Assembly (NCBI GenBank): GCA_015499995.1 | Contig: JADNRV010000032.1 | Location: 1 to 64,000, forward strand | DNA: 64,000 nt | Direction of reading: 5' to 3' | Source of the DNA: Flammula alnicola | Lineage: Eukaryota; Basidiomycota; Agaricomycetes; Agaricales; Strophariaceae | Shown: piece after piece, positions 54,521 through 64,000 of the stretch | Layout: every line of letters starts with the position of its first letter | Position numbering within the stretch: the first letter of the stretch is position 1 | The notes under the pieces: generated by a model | What the model was told of the DNA's origin: nothing | The model's database searches: none | Seen by the model: the letters and a program-made list of their open reading frames with translations, nothing else | Position numbers and translations under genes: made by a program

Positions 54521-56939
54521 TTAGATTTGGTAACGGAATTTGGGATGCAGATACCCAAGGTTCTTGATCTCCTCTTCGGTCTTTCCCTCAAGGCGATAGT
54601 CCCGCTCGCCGCGATCTCGTTTCGCATTTTCCCGCCGCAAATACAGTGCTCCAAATGTGGCCATCAAGACAACTGTACAACCTGTGGCCAGGTTGAGCGA
54701 GTTTCCCTTGTGGAAATTTGGCGCATCCGAGGGCAAATACGTCCAGACCCTTCGCGAAAGAAAACCTCAGAATTTTTGATACACAAGCTTGAAATGGAAT
54801 ATACTCACGCGATAAGAGAGCCAATTGCGCCGAGAGCTGGTATAGTACGATTTGGTCAGAATACTCCAATGAAAGGAAGGGTCAGACAGACCTGGGATGG
54901 CCGCTGTCGCAACAGCGCGCATAGTATCAGGCGCTGCATTGTCCGTGCCCCAAATAAGGAACTAGATTGTGCATGAGCAGGGTATTTAATGCCACGTATT
55001 GAATTGCAGTACCATGGGTCCGCCAGGAGTACTTCCGGTGACACACAAGAAGCAGGCCGCATAACTGTTGCAAAAGACAATAAGCCTAAGCATAGAGATA
55101 TGGGCGTGAAGTAGCTTACCGTGCATGGGGATTCTTGGTTCCTACAGCTATAGCATATCCCACCACCTGAAGCAACATGGTGCATATAACGGGAATTGCT
55201 CTTTGCTTTGCGATAAAGCTCCAAGGGATGACGACGAGTACCCAAACAGTGGCCAATGCAAAGGGAGGCACGCTACGAAGTTGAGCTTGTACAACAGCTG
55301 GAAGGAAGAGTAAGCATATTTAATAGTAAGATTTTACTATGCAGGAATTTACGGACTATATTTTCCAACTATAGAGTTTGTGAGCAAAGTGCTTTTTACA
55401 CTGGATCAGCGAGACGTACGAGAGCTGACGACAGTCGGAAGGAACAGGCTCAGGCCTTGGAATGATATATTGACGAACATGTAAGCGACGGCGCAAACTG
55501 TGGTCTAGTCATAATGCGGCACACTAGTCAACACATGGAATTTAAACGGACATTCGTAGCACTCTCACCCAAATGTTGAATGATTGTAGAATAAGCTTGA
55601 TTGAAGTCGGTTCCTTCTTTCCGTCCGTCTTGACGACGGCATCTGCATTGAGTCTGGCGATGGAAAGCTCGCGCTCAGTTTTAGTTAACATGCGAGAAGT
55701 AAGGGGATCGTCGGGAATGGTAATGAATAGCAGGAGGCCGACGCTAGTCGTAATGAGACCTATGGAAATCGATCAGATTACGGAATGCTGAGAAAGTTAG
55801 GAAAATTACCTTCGACGAAGAAAATCTGGAAGAATTAATCAGCGACTGTAAGAGTTCATCAAATATGGTGAGGTTGACCTTTCTCCAGCTCTTTACAATC
55901 CCAATATTGTCCACAGAAAGGAGTCCAGAGGCTAGGAGGCCACCAACTGACAGAAGATCAACCATAAGAAAGGTATCTATAGGATAGGAACGTACAAGCT
56001 CCTGCAAGCGTCGGTGCCAGTCCAAAGAAAAGGCCAGTGCGTAGGACCAATTCTTTGCGGCGATAATACTTCAACAGAGTAAAATATTAATATGGAAAAA
56101 ATGCGCAGAATATGAGGATGACATACGCGTGCCATTAAATATACGAGAGCAGACTGTAAATTCTGGTTAGCCATTGGTACATACCTCGAGAAGTCGTAAT
56201 AAAATCATGTACCAAGGTTCCACCTTCAGCCAATCCGAGAAGGACTCGGGTCGCCAAAAGCTGCCTGTAAGTCTTGATGAAAGCGGATGCAAGGGATACT
56301 GCCCCAAATAGTGTAACAAGGACTGCTATCCAGATCGATCCAACCCGTTTCATGATAAGATTAGAGGGAATATCTGCAAGGAAGTACTTTGGAAACACAT
56401 GAGTATATCTTTGGCATAACGCACGGACATGACCGTACAAAGATATAAAACACCGTCAGAGCGATGTTAAAATCGAAACCTTCCATCCCAAGGTCTTTTT
56501 CCAATCCTGTCAACAGAAAATTAACATTGAAGCAGAATCAAAGGAGAACAACTTACCAGCAATCTTTGCATTACCTGGCGACTCGCATTCAGCATCATAC
56601 CACGTTAAAAATATGGTATAAAACGCGTGACACCGTACCTACGGCAGTTCTGTTCGACAAGTTCATTAATTCTTCCAGTTCAGAGTAAAGGAATGTCCGC
56701 ACCTATCGATGAAATTAAGGCCATCTACATAGATCGGTTGAATTCAATGTGAACACAGGATACAGAATGTTGACCTCACATATAAGCATGAACAGAGGTA
56801 TCAATATCCAGTCTAGCTTCCTCAACAACTGCTTTTCCGCCACAGCATCGATGACGTTGCCTGACTCCGCCTCTGATTCTGTTCTGCTATGCCCTTTTCC
56901 AAGCAGTTCGTTATTGGGAGTGATTTTATTTTCAGACAT
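54521..56939 (-). CDS. MFS transporter, anion:cation symporter (allantoate/nicotinate permease-like)
   Basis: The gene is read from ATG 56939 (MSENKITPNNELLGKGHSR) through many small exons. It shows LRKLDWILIPLFMLI then GLNFIDR and TAVGNAKIAGLEKDLG, the conserved N-terminus of Dal5/TNA1-type carriers. Later come IPSNLIMKRVGSIW, LLATRVLLGLAEGG, YYRRKELVLRTGLFFGLAP, the central loop with LTKTERELSIARLNADA, and PPFALATVWVLVVIPWSF. The cytosolic tail ends EEEIKNLGYLHPKFRYQI. About twelve membrane segments are expected in the plasma membrane, moving an organic anion with protons; the substrate cannot be told. Introns are short, several exons below 30 nt are needed, and all that I checked keep the frame. 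It lies beside an ABC relic and an oxidase gene. Confidence 0.8.
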
Positions 56940-57639
56940 GGTGGTAGCTCGAAAGAGCAAAGGGATATGAATGTGACCCTCAATCAGAAATCGAAGGTCC
57001 CTTGATAAGCCTCGAGAACATACGTGCCACCTTGGCATTTCTTTCAGTTTCTTCCTGTTCTCAAATCGCCGAGACCTGGGCGTTCGTTGGCGCGATAATC
57101 GCAATTCACAATTCCAAAAGATCCAAGAATATTCTAGGTGCATCTAGAGACTTATAATTAAATAGACCGCATTGTCAAGCATGTGCGAAGATAAATAGAA
57201 GCGAACCGTGGGTTTCCACCGGGGAGCGTCGTCCAGAGGAGTCATTCCGGGGGTAATGCAGGAAACCTGGAAACCTGATTATGTGCTCGAGGCTATTCAA
57301 GTTCATCCGTTGGACCAGTCCGATCTGACAGCTCTTGGGGCATGAGTGCCCTGGAACGCGTCGAGGCAACGCCGTGCAGTATGGCGTCGGGGCCGCTGGC
57401 AAGATGTGTTGGATTTTATATCATTCGAGTCGCCCACACGTATGTGCACAGCCACGTCCTAATCTAATCGATGCTGCCACACAACCTCTTTACTCGTAAG
57501 CTTTAAGTCCGACAGGTCCGATCTCTTCATCAGTGAATTGTTACGCTATATTCTGTATTCTCCAAGCCTCTTCAGTGATATAAGCCTCACTTTTCGGAAA
57601 AACATGCGCGAAAGCTTACCATCGACCTTGACAACCCGA
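56940..57639. other. intergenic stretch, no gene supported
   Basis: It probably contains the MFS promoter. No coherent frame was seen. Confidence 0.5.
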
Positions 57640-58601
57640 ACTTCTGAGCGGTGAGCGCCGGCGATAAGCTGCACTCACACTTTATTCTGACCGACATACT
57701 TATTGTAGGCACACTCCGAGATAACTTGGACCCCTTTGAGCAACACGGTGACGAAGCGTTGAATGATGCACTTCGTTCAGCTGGTCTTCCCGCCCTTCAG
57801 GAAGCTAGCGATGCAAGTATTTCATTAGACACTGAAATTGTCAGTGGAGGGAGCAACCTCTCTGTTGGTCAACGACAAATCATTGCCCTTGCTAGAGCAA
57901 TACTACGGGGAAGCAAGCCTCTCATCCTGGACGAAGGTCGGTATTACTCAGGCTGTGAATCCCTCGAAATTTGACTGACATCGTATTTCAGCTACGTGGG
58001 GAAGATGTGTGGAGTGGAATACGCTTGAAGATCCAATAATATATGAGAGGGTCGCAATTTGGACATCCACGAGGGTGGAAGACAAATTCTGGTCAAACGC
58101 GCTGGGATTTGACCAGAACCACAGGCCGAATGCTGACATGAAAAGAGAATGAATAGTAAATCCGCAAGGCAAGATGTTCCAATAGGGCTTAAAAGGTTCC
58201 CTCCTCAATTCAAAAACTCACGTATTTTGAAGATTACAAAATCGACGCAGAGTCATACAACGCAGCCTGAGAACCGAACTTAACAAAGATGCGACCAGCA
58301 TCACCGTTGCCCATCGACTTCAAACCATCATCGATGCCGATAATATTGTACGCCTTCGCTGTCGAAACTCTAATGTACCTAAGTATCTCTCATGCAGATT
58401 CAGATGGTTCTCGATGATGCGCGCATTGTAAGAATTTCAGTAATTCAAACAATCTCTATCTAAACAGATCCAATTTTTCAGGCCGAGTTCAACAGTCCCA
58501 AGTATCTTCTCAGGAAAGAACAAGGTATATTGCGAGCCTTGGTCGGGGGCAACCCCTATCAGGATGTTCTTTACGAACTCGCAGAGAATGAACGGAAGTA
58601 A
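57640..58601 (+). pseudogene. ABC transporter (ABCC-like), C-terminal nucleotide-binding remnant
   Basis: Only the end of the second ATP-binding domain remains: GTLRDNLDPFEQHGDEALND, the signature loop SGGSNLSVGQRQIIALARA and Walker B (SKPLILDE). About 220 bp then interrupt the ATSAID region (57998-58222). After that the text resumes (DYKIDA, LRTELNKDATSITVAHRLQT with the switch His, MVLDDARI, AEFNSPKYLLRKEQG) and ends YELAENERK, TAA 58599-58601. A two-base insertion near 58244 also breaks the frame. All membrane domains and the first ATPase domain are missing, so the gene is dead. Confidence 0.75.
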
Positions 58602-58806
58602 TCAAAGCGATTTCTTGAACTAATAATTTTCATGATCGCTTTTAGTTTTAAGTCAAACTCTCCTGTAAATATAAAGTGAAAGTGCTATGTAGAGCTGAGA
58701 TTCGTCTGACATAAAGATACCTAATGTACTTTACACATTGGCTTGAGTAGAGGGGTAAGATGATACATACTTATGGTTACATTCAATTTCTGCCAGACGA
58801 GCGATT

Positions 58807-60537
58807 TCAAAGCTGGGCCGACGTGAAGAATCCTCTTCGATCCCAGGAGCCTTCCAATGGCGGCTGTCCTTCTCTCACCCATCCCAACCTCGAGATGGAC
58901 AAGCCCGCTGCCCTCAGGAACAAAGTCCCATCGACCAAACCGGCATCCTTCAGTTCCGTATCCTTGAAAGTGCCCGCTGGCGTGAGACCGAAGTGCGTGG
59001 AATACTCGCTCAAAGCTCTCTGAAGCTTAGGCAGGTGATCGTCAGGATGAACCAGAGTCGATTGCATGATGGGGAACCATGGATTGGGAGTAATCGCCGC
59101 AGGCGAAGAAGGGGATGGGTTTACGCCTTCATGAGGAGTCGGCTGGGGTCCGGGTGCAGAGGGATGATAGGTATCTGGATTGTTGAAAAATCTCGCGATG
59201 TCGAGGGTGGGACGTCCGCGCCCGATGTACCATGACAGACAAATGGCGAAGTATCCGCGCAGCAGTTCGACTTGCGAAGGACGCTTCAATTCGGCGAAAA
59301 TACCGGACAGGAAGAGGGACGAGGTAACAAGGTGCATGCTGTTAACGTAGTAAAGTCATCAAGTGTCGCCTGACCACCGGAATGACTTTGTGAGTACTTA
59401 CAGGAAGAAATCAGCATTGAATGGCCCATTCGCCTCTGAGCCACCAACAGCGTACAGCAATACATTCGTCCACTGCAATTCCTGTACTTTCTTGGCAAGT
59501 TCACCGTCAAGAGTCCACTGGTCCACGTATTTCACAATCGTATCTCCGTAGTTCTCCATGACATCGAGGTAAAACCTTTGCTGGCTGGGGTCAGGCTCTT
59601 TAAAAGTACCCAAGCTTGGGTCGGCAAGAATGCGTGCAAGGATACTGAAGGCGTGAATGTCTTGCTTAGGTTCCTTGTCCGTGAGGCTTACGGCATCTGT
59701 GAAGCGGGACACCAAACCAGCACTAGACGGAATAAACCACGAGGAAGGAATTACGCGGCTCGAGTCTCCGCCGTGAACTGCTGTCTGCGCAAGGCCTAGG
59801 GTCGGAGACAAAGATATTAGGTAACAGTACCAGCAAATCAGACAAGATAGCGCGACTTTACCTTCGGCAAATGTTCCAGGCAAGGTAAATTCAACTCCAA
59901 AGCCCGTATGGATGATCGGGTGAAGAAGACCATCGAAAAACCTATTCAACATCTCGGGTTGCTTTTGTAAGCCCGTGGCAAAGTTAGCGCTTGGCGCGAA
60001 CACGTATTCCTCAAGAATGACGTCGAAGCTTTTTTCTTTAAGTTCTGCTTTGAAGAATTCGAGATAAGCGTGGTAATAGCTTCACAGTGCATGAGATTAA
60101 TAGGTATTCAGCTTGTTGAAGAAACCGAACTTACTTGTCATCTCCTAGATGATCCTTCCACGTTTGGCTACTGATGTTATTCGGAGAAGGGAATGCAGGA
60201 CGTTGGTACTTGCTGTGATCCTCGTAGGACCCTTTCAGGACGCTTGCATCTGCGCCAAGGCACCACAGGGTTAGAGCAGTGTGAGCAGTGTGGCTAGATC
60301 AAGCCACGAAGTCAGTAGTCTACGCAGCACTGGCAGAAAAGCAACGACATACTTGTGAAAGCCTTGAAAATTGAAGAAGACATGCCATCGTTTATGGTTG
60401 TCTGTCAGAATGGCTTGAAGTGCAGTCGTCGAGGCCGGAGAAACTCCTGGCTTCGAACGTGGAAGTACCAGATTTTTGTTTGATAGTCCATGACGGCTTG
60501 GGACGGGAAAGAGGTTAGTATCGATGTCGCTCGTCAT
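58807..60537 (-). CDS. questin oxidase-like protein (AflY/DUF4243 family)
   Basis: The gene starts at ATG 60537 (MTSDIDTNLFPVPSRHG) and ends at the stop at 58807. Motifs in order: HVFFNFQGFHN, HTAHTALTLWCLGA, then FNADFF-type text (EANGPFNADFFLMHLVTSSL), ELLRGYFAICLSWYIGRGRP and a C-terminal region ending RRGFFTSAQL. This matches the questin-oxidase-like family, Baeyer-Villiger-type oxygenases first known from aflatoxin and questin pathways and widespread in basidiomycetes. About five introns fall at the expected places (for example near 59795-59858 and 60072-60134). The length of about 500 residues is right for the family. The start overlaps the stop of the preceding gene (ATGA). The substrate is unknown. 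Confidence 0.82.
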
Positions 60538-61070
60538 TCTTGAAGCTTGAGGGTAGTGAGTGTCTGATTTGCGCCATAATGCGGTCCTTTTATTAGAAAC
60601 CGTACTCCCAAGTCAGGTGAGGCTCCCATTGACATCAGCGCTCTCATCTGCGACAAAAGCAGCTCTTCCATGGACAAATTTACACTATTCAGTGGGTCTC
60701 GTGCAGTCATCAGTTGGCCTTCTTCGAAACGTTCGCATAGTAGTCTCTTGTATGTGAAATAGCTTGGTAAGGCGGTTAGACTTGAGCCGAAGTCCTCGTA
60801 AGCACTTTCCGCTTGGATCGTCAATGGAATGGAAGTTGAGGTATTTCGATGGCTCTCGTGACGTTCAATCGCAAGCATTTGGCATTGGTATAGGGGTTCA
60901 TCAAAGGATAGGAATCTCCTACTCTGGTCCAGGAAAAATCGGGAGTATCGTGGTTGGGCAAGGATAAAGAAAACACTCACTTTCATGAGAACTACCTGGC
61001 CAACGGGTAAAAATGACAATGCTTCGTCGTACACGGATGTGAAGTAGCAGGTCGAGTCACACAAAATGGA
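60534..61070 (-). CDS. unnamed conserved protein, C-terminal exons
   Basis: An exon begins after ctctag at 61070 (SILCDSTCYFTSVYDEALSF), and an intron with donor gtgagt near 60985 leads to SRRFLSFDEPLYQCQMLAIE. The C-terminal part has LTALPSYFTYKRLLCERFEE and PDLGVRFLIKGPHYGANQTL, ending at TGA 60534-60536. It reads as real, conserved protein, but I know no family and cannot place the first exon. Its stop codon overlaps the start of the questin-oxidase-like gene. Confidence 0.45.
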   Translation of the reverse strand, partial: SILCDSTCYFTSVYDEALSFLPVGQVVLMKVSVFFILAQPRYSRFFLDQSRRFLSFDEPLYQCQMLAIERHESHRNTSTSIPLTIQAESAYEDFGSSLTALPSYFTYKRLLCERFEEGQLMTARDPLNSVNLSMEELLLSQMRALMSMGASPDLGVRFLIKGPHYGANQTLTTLKLQE

Positions 61071-61465
61071 CTAGAGAATATTATTGTCGCTGCTGGAAGG
61101 CTGAAATAGAAACTGATTCAAAATCAATATGTAGGTTGAAAAAAGGGTCGGAGGTTGAATTCTTCTTTTCTCCTGATCTTCAACGTTTGAACGTTGAACG
61201 TTGAAGAGGTCGAATGTACGCTCTCTCACACTAGCTCCTTCGTTTTCTCAGCAAAAGAGTTAATCAGCAACGTGTGGTGCCAACAGTCTTCTTCGCTGAC
61301 GATGAGAGTTAAAAGGACCACGTTGAAAACATGCGTTGATGTGTAAAACATGGTGAGAGGACGTCTTCACTTTCCTCTTCAACCAACTCATACCATTTTT
61401 CACCAGTATCTTCGTTTAAGACACCTATATTTTCGAACTTGGTCTTCTTTTTTGTCAAAACAATA
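61071..61465. other. region between divergent genes
   Basis: It lies between a minus-strand gene of unknown start and the F-box gene. Near 61179-61206 it contains tandem AACGTTGAA words. Confidence 0.4.
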
Positions 61466-63018
61466 ATGTGTGATCAGAGGCATTCGCCGTTCGTCCACGA
61501 CCTGAACCTTTCGTCTCCCGGGATGTCTTACGAAGACATGCCGTATTCTGTGAGCTCGTTATTCTGCAGCGTGTTGTGCCTTACATTCACACACTTAACA
61601 GGAAAGCGTGGCGAGTCTGGAGGCAGAGATGGCGTCAATAGAAAGTATGATGGGGGAGCTGACTCAAAGACGCACCTACTTGAGGAGAAAGATAAACGCA
61701 TTGTCGCCCACGGCGCAATTACCACTGGAAATTCTTACCGAAATATTCCGCCTCGCAAGTCAAGCATCCGACGATGGAGAACGAGCGATTCCTCCCCTCT
61801 TTTTCGGCGGAATATGCAAGGAATGGCGGAACATTGCGTGGTCTGCACCCCTTCTTTGGAACTCGGTGTCGGTACACGTGTCGCGCAAGACGCATGGGTC
61901 CCAGGTTCAGCTTTTAGGAGACTGGCTTTTGCGGGCAAAATCCTCCCCTCTTTTCATCAAGCTCACCTCGGACGACGAACACGAATCAATATTTTGCTCC
62001 CTCCGCGCCATCATGGACGTGCTCGTCACACGGTCCATGTATTGGCATAGTCTGGACAGCCTCCTTCCTCCGCAATGCCACGACATACTCAAGAATAACC
62101 ATTTTCCAATGCTGACGTCAGTGTCCGTTCGACCACCCAAGGGTACAATATCGACTTTCAGTGAACCCCCAAACATGTTCCTTTCGGCCCCTAAACTTCT
62201 CGACGTAGATCTATCCGGCTACAATTTTCCTGCCATGGTCCTACCCTGGGAGCAGCTCCGGCGGTTCAAGACGCAGTTTTTGACTGTAGCAGAATGCTTG
62301 AAGGTTTTACGACGATCACCGAACCTCAAGGAGTGTCATTTGGAGAGTGTCTACTCACCCGAAATCTTGCCATCACCCATGGCGGATACATTGTACTCCG
62401 AACTGGAATCCCTCGACGTCATGCTTATCAAAGGCGCAGCCATATCCCTCCTCGACAGCGTAACGTTGCCTTCACTCCGTGAACTTCGTATCCATTACAG
62501 CGGCCCTGGAGGATTCCTCCTGTCTGCTATCAGCTCGCTCGTGTTGCGGTCCGCCTGCAACCTCCACCGACTTTGCATCGAAAAGCAGAATTTCAACGAT
62601 GACGACCTTATTCCATGTCTCGAAACCGTACCTTCACTTTCCCATCTCCGTTTGACTGTCCTAGGTGATGGTCTCCATCCATCCACGGCATTGACCAACA
62701 AGCTGGTGTCTATGATGAATCTAGCACACAACTCCGGACAGCCTTTGCTTCCCAACCTTGAATCCTTCGAATACCGCGGCCGAATCATGTGCGACAGTAC
62801 CTCGCTGGTGGACATGTTATCAAAGAGATGGCACTCAGGGAAGCAGCACATTCCGAACGGTTGGCGATCGCTCCCTTGAAGATGGCCGAGTTCATCTCGC
62901 CAGTACGATATGCAGTCTCAAGCGACCTTCAGGACGAAATTTCCAAACTCTCAGAGGCAGGATGATATTGAGCATTCGCTCTTTGGACGAGTTACCTGGG
63001 TCTCATCGTTGTGAGTAG
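61466..63018 (+). CDS. F-box protein with leucine-rich C-terminal region
   Basis: Exon 1 (61466-61549, MCDQRHSPFVHDLNLSSPGM) is spliced in frame to 61602. A short coiled coil (EAEMASIESMMGELTQRR) precedes the F-box (LPLEILTEIFRLA, then ICKEWRNIAWSAPLLWNSV), the site that binds Skp1 in SCF ubiquitin ligases. Leucine-rich segments follow (LFLSAPKLLDVDLSG-type, LPSLRELRIHYSG, LSHLRLTVLGDG). The first frame stops at 62877-62879, but KEMALREAAHSERLAIAPLK and AEFISPVRYAVSSDLQDEIS continue in another frame from about 62818, and a second one-base shift near 62963 leads to ILSIRSLDELPGSH and TAG 63016-63018. Two lost bases are the simplest reading. Such genes are highly amplified in Agaricomycetes; the target is unknown. 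Confidence 0.8.
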
Positions 63019-63425
63019 TTATATAAATAGGTATCTATCCTTTACTCTTCCCGAACTTAACAATTTGAATAGAATTTATTAGTCGCTCCAACTCTGTCTA
63101 CAAGCAAGTCATACCATGACAAGGCTATCAAGATGAACCCTCCTCCCGAACCATACTACATACGGAGAAGTAGCCGCTGTGAAATTTGAGAATTAGCGGA
63201 GAGAATGTGGCGAAGCGGGTTGACCGTTGAGTTCGGAAATTTGGGGTGTTCGTTTGTTTTTGCCACCTGCATCAATATATCCACTTCTGAATTATTAACA
63301 CAAAGACCGAGGTTAACCTACGAATAACATTGGACTTCTCATTTCGTTAAATCTGGACTCTGTGATCTGCCGCTCTGAAGAAATTCAATCTGTTCGCATG
63401 CTTCATTGACCCTCTGGGTTATAAA
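63019..63425. other. intergenic stretch, no gene supported
   Basis: This is AT-rich DNA between the F-box gene and the last gene start. Nothing was recognised. Confidence 0.5.
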
Positions 63426-64000
63426 ATGAGCGATCAGTGTATGGCCAAGATCAAGCTGTTAGCATTCTCTTTAAATTCTATGTTTGGATGGCTTCAAGAT
63501 CGATTGTACGTACTTATTCTTTGCTACGCGATGACGAGACTTATGCTAACCCTGCGCACAATATTGTTTGCAATGCAAATTCGACGAAAGCAACACGGGA
63601 AAGGGTCCCTGTCCTGACCCCTCGTACATCACGCGTGCATTCGAATTCATCACTAGATCAGGTGTCCAGAACGACTTTATCTCGTCAGGCCCAGGGTATG
63701 GACAATGTCTCCAGCACCTCGTTTACTGGATGCAGGTACATCTCTCCTTACATCCTCTCCTTCAAATAAGCAGATATATCATGGCTAAGCCAGCTATATG
63801 CAGACAAGTCCCGACCCTCCAAAGAAGCTCATAGCGCAATGTCAGATTACCGCTGATATTCTGGAGCATTACACTCATCGCGCCAGCCAAAGACCTCAAG
63901 TCTCTGATAAATATTTCCTGAGGAATGTACCGCCCCGGTTCCCTCTTTCCTTGATTTCCAAATGGCCCAAATTTAGTGGGCTGTGGTGTGGCTGCGTTTC
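63426..64000 (+). CDS. 5' part of an unknown gene, running off the window
   Basis: The frame from ATG 63426 (MSDQCMAKIKLLAFSLNS) meets a gtacgt donor near 63506. Later coherent text is CKFDESNTGKGPCPDPSYIT and RAFEFITRSGVQNDFISSGP, then an intron ending at about 63802, then PPKKLIAQCQITADILEHYT. The exon joins are tentative. I do not recognise a family. Confidence 0.35.

Overview
The window looks like nuclear DNA of an agaricomycete (mushroom-forming) basidiomycete. Host and transposon genes alike carry many short GT-AG introns of about 50-70 nt. The recognisable host genes (Rna14/CstF-77 C-terminus, F-box protein, questin-oxidase-like enzyme, allantoate/nicotinate-type MFS carrier) and the transposon classes fit that group. 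No bacterial-style operons, rRNA or CRISPR were seen, and I could not support any tRNA gene. Exon coordinates are hand-read and can be off by a few bases.

Layout. 1-3.8 kb: the 3' end of rna14 (many one-base losses) and an unnamed conserved gene. 4.7-5.8, 12.9-14.0, 22.6-23.6 and 24.5-25.6 kb: four paralogues of an unnamed multi-pass membrane protein, one inverted and one interrupted by a stop, plus an orphan first exon near 6.7 kb. 7.3-12.1 kb: a MULE-like DNA transposon with terminal inverted repeats. 15-28 kb: a gene on the minus strand that seems to be split by a block of about 10 kb, with a 0.64-kb direct repeat on each side; the block holds an apparently intact CACTA-like transposase gene, two membrane-protein copies and a small MITE. 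28.4-28.7 kb: a second copy of the 3' end of the 2.1-3.8 kb gene.

29.86-44.95 kb: a 15.1-kb Ty3/Gypsy LTR retrotransposon with nearly identical 1.41-kb LTRs. After gag, protease and RT-RNaseH-integrase it carries two antisense genes with ordinary introns (4 and about 6 exons). The second encodes a cysteine cluster resembling fungal zinc clusters. A short motif, CGCGNNNAA, recurs about 36 times on the plus strand of the element. The element sits exactly at the 3' end of a host-side gene (44.9-46.9 kb) that also encodes a Zn2Cys6-like cluster. That gene is divergently paired with a small gene (47.1-47.9 kb), and its own neighbourhood is packed with another motif, ATCGGCA. Together these suggest a family of cysteine-cluster proteins that travel with densely repeated candidate binding sites. 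This is the most interesting possibility in the window.

48.2-64 kb: a palindrome cluster, a small secreted protein, a hAT-type MITE with a perfect 8-bp target duplication, a frame-broken conserved gene, an MFS carrier, the tail of a dead ABC transporter, a questin-oxidase-like gene whose start overlaps the stop of the gene before it, an F-box gene, and the start of an unknown gene.

Many single-copy genes contain one-base losses, usually in short homopolymers. This looks more like consensus error than decay, so frame breaks called here should be checked against reads before being believed.
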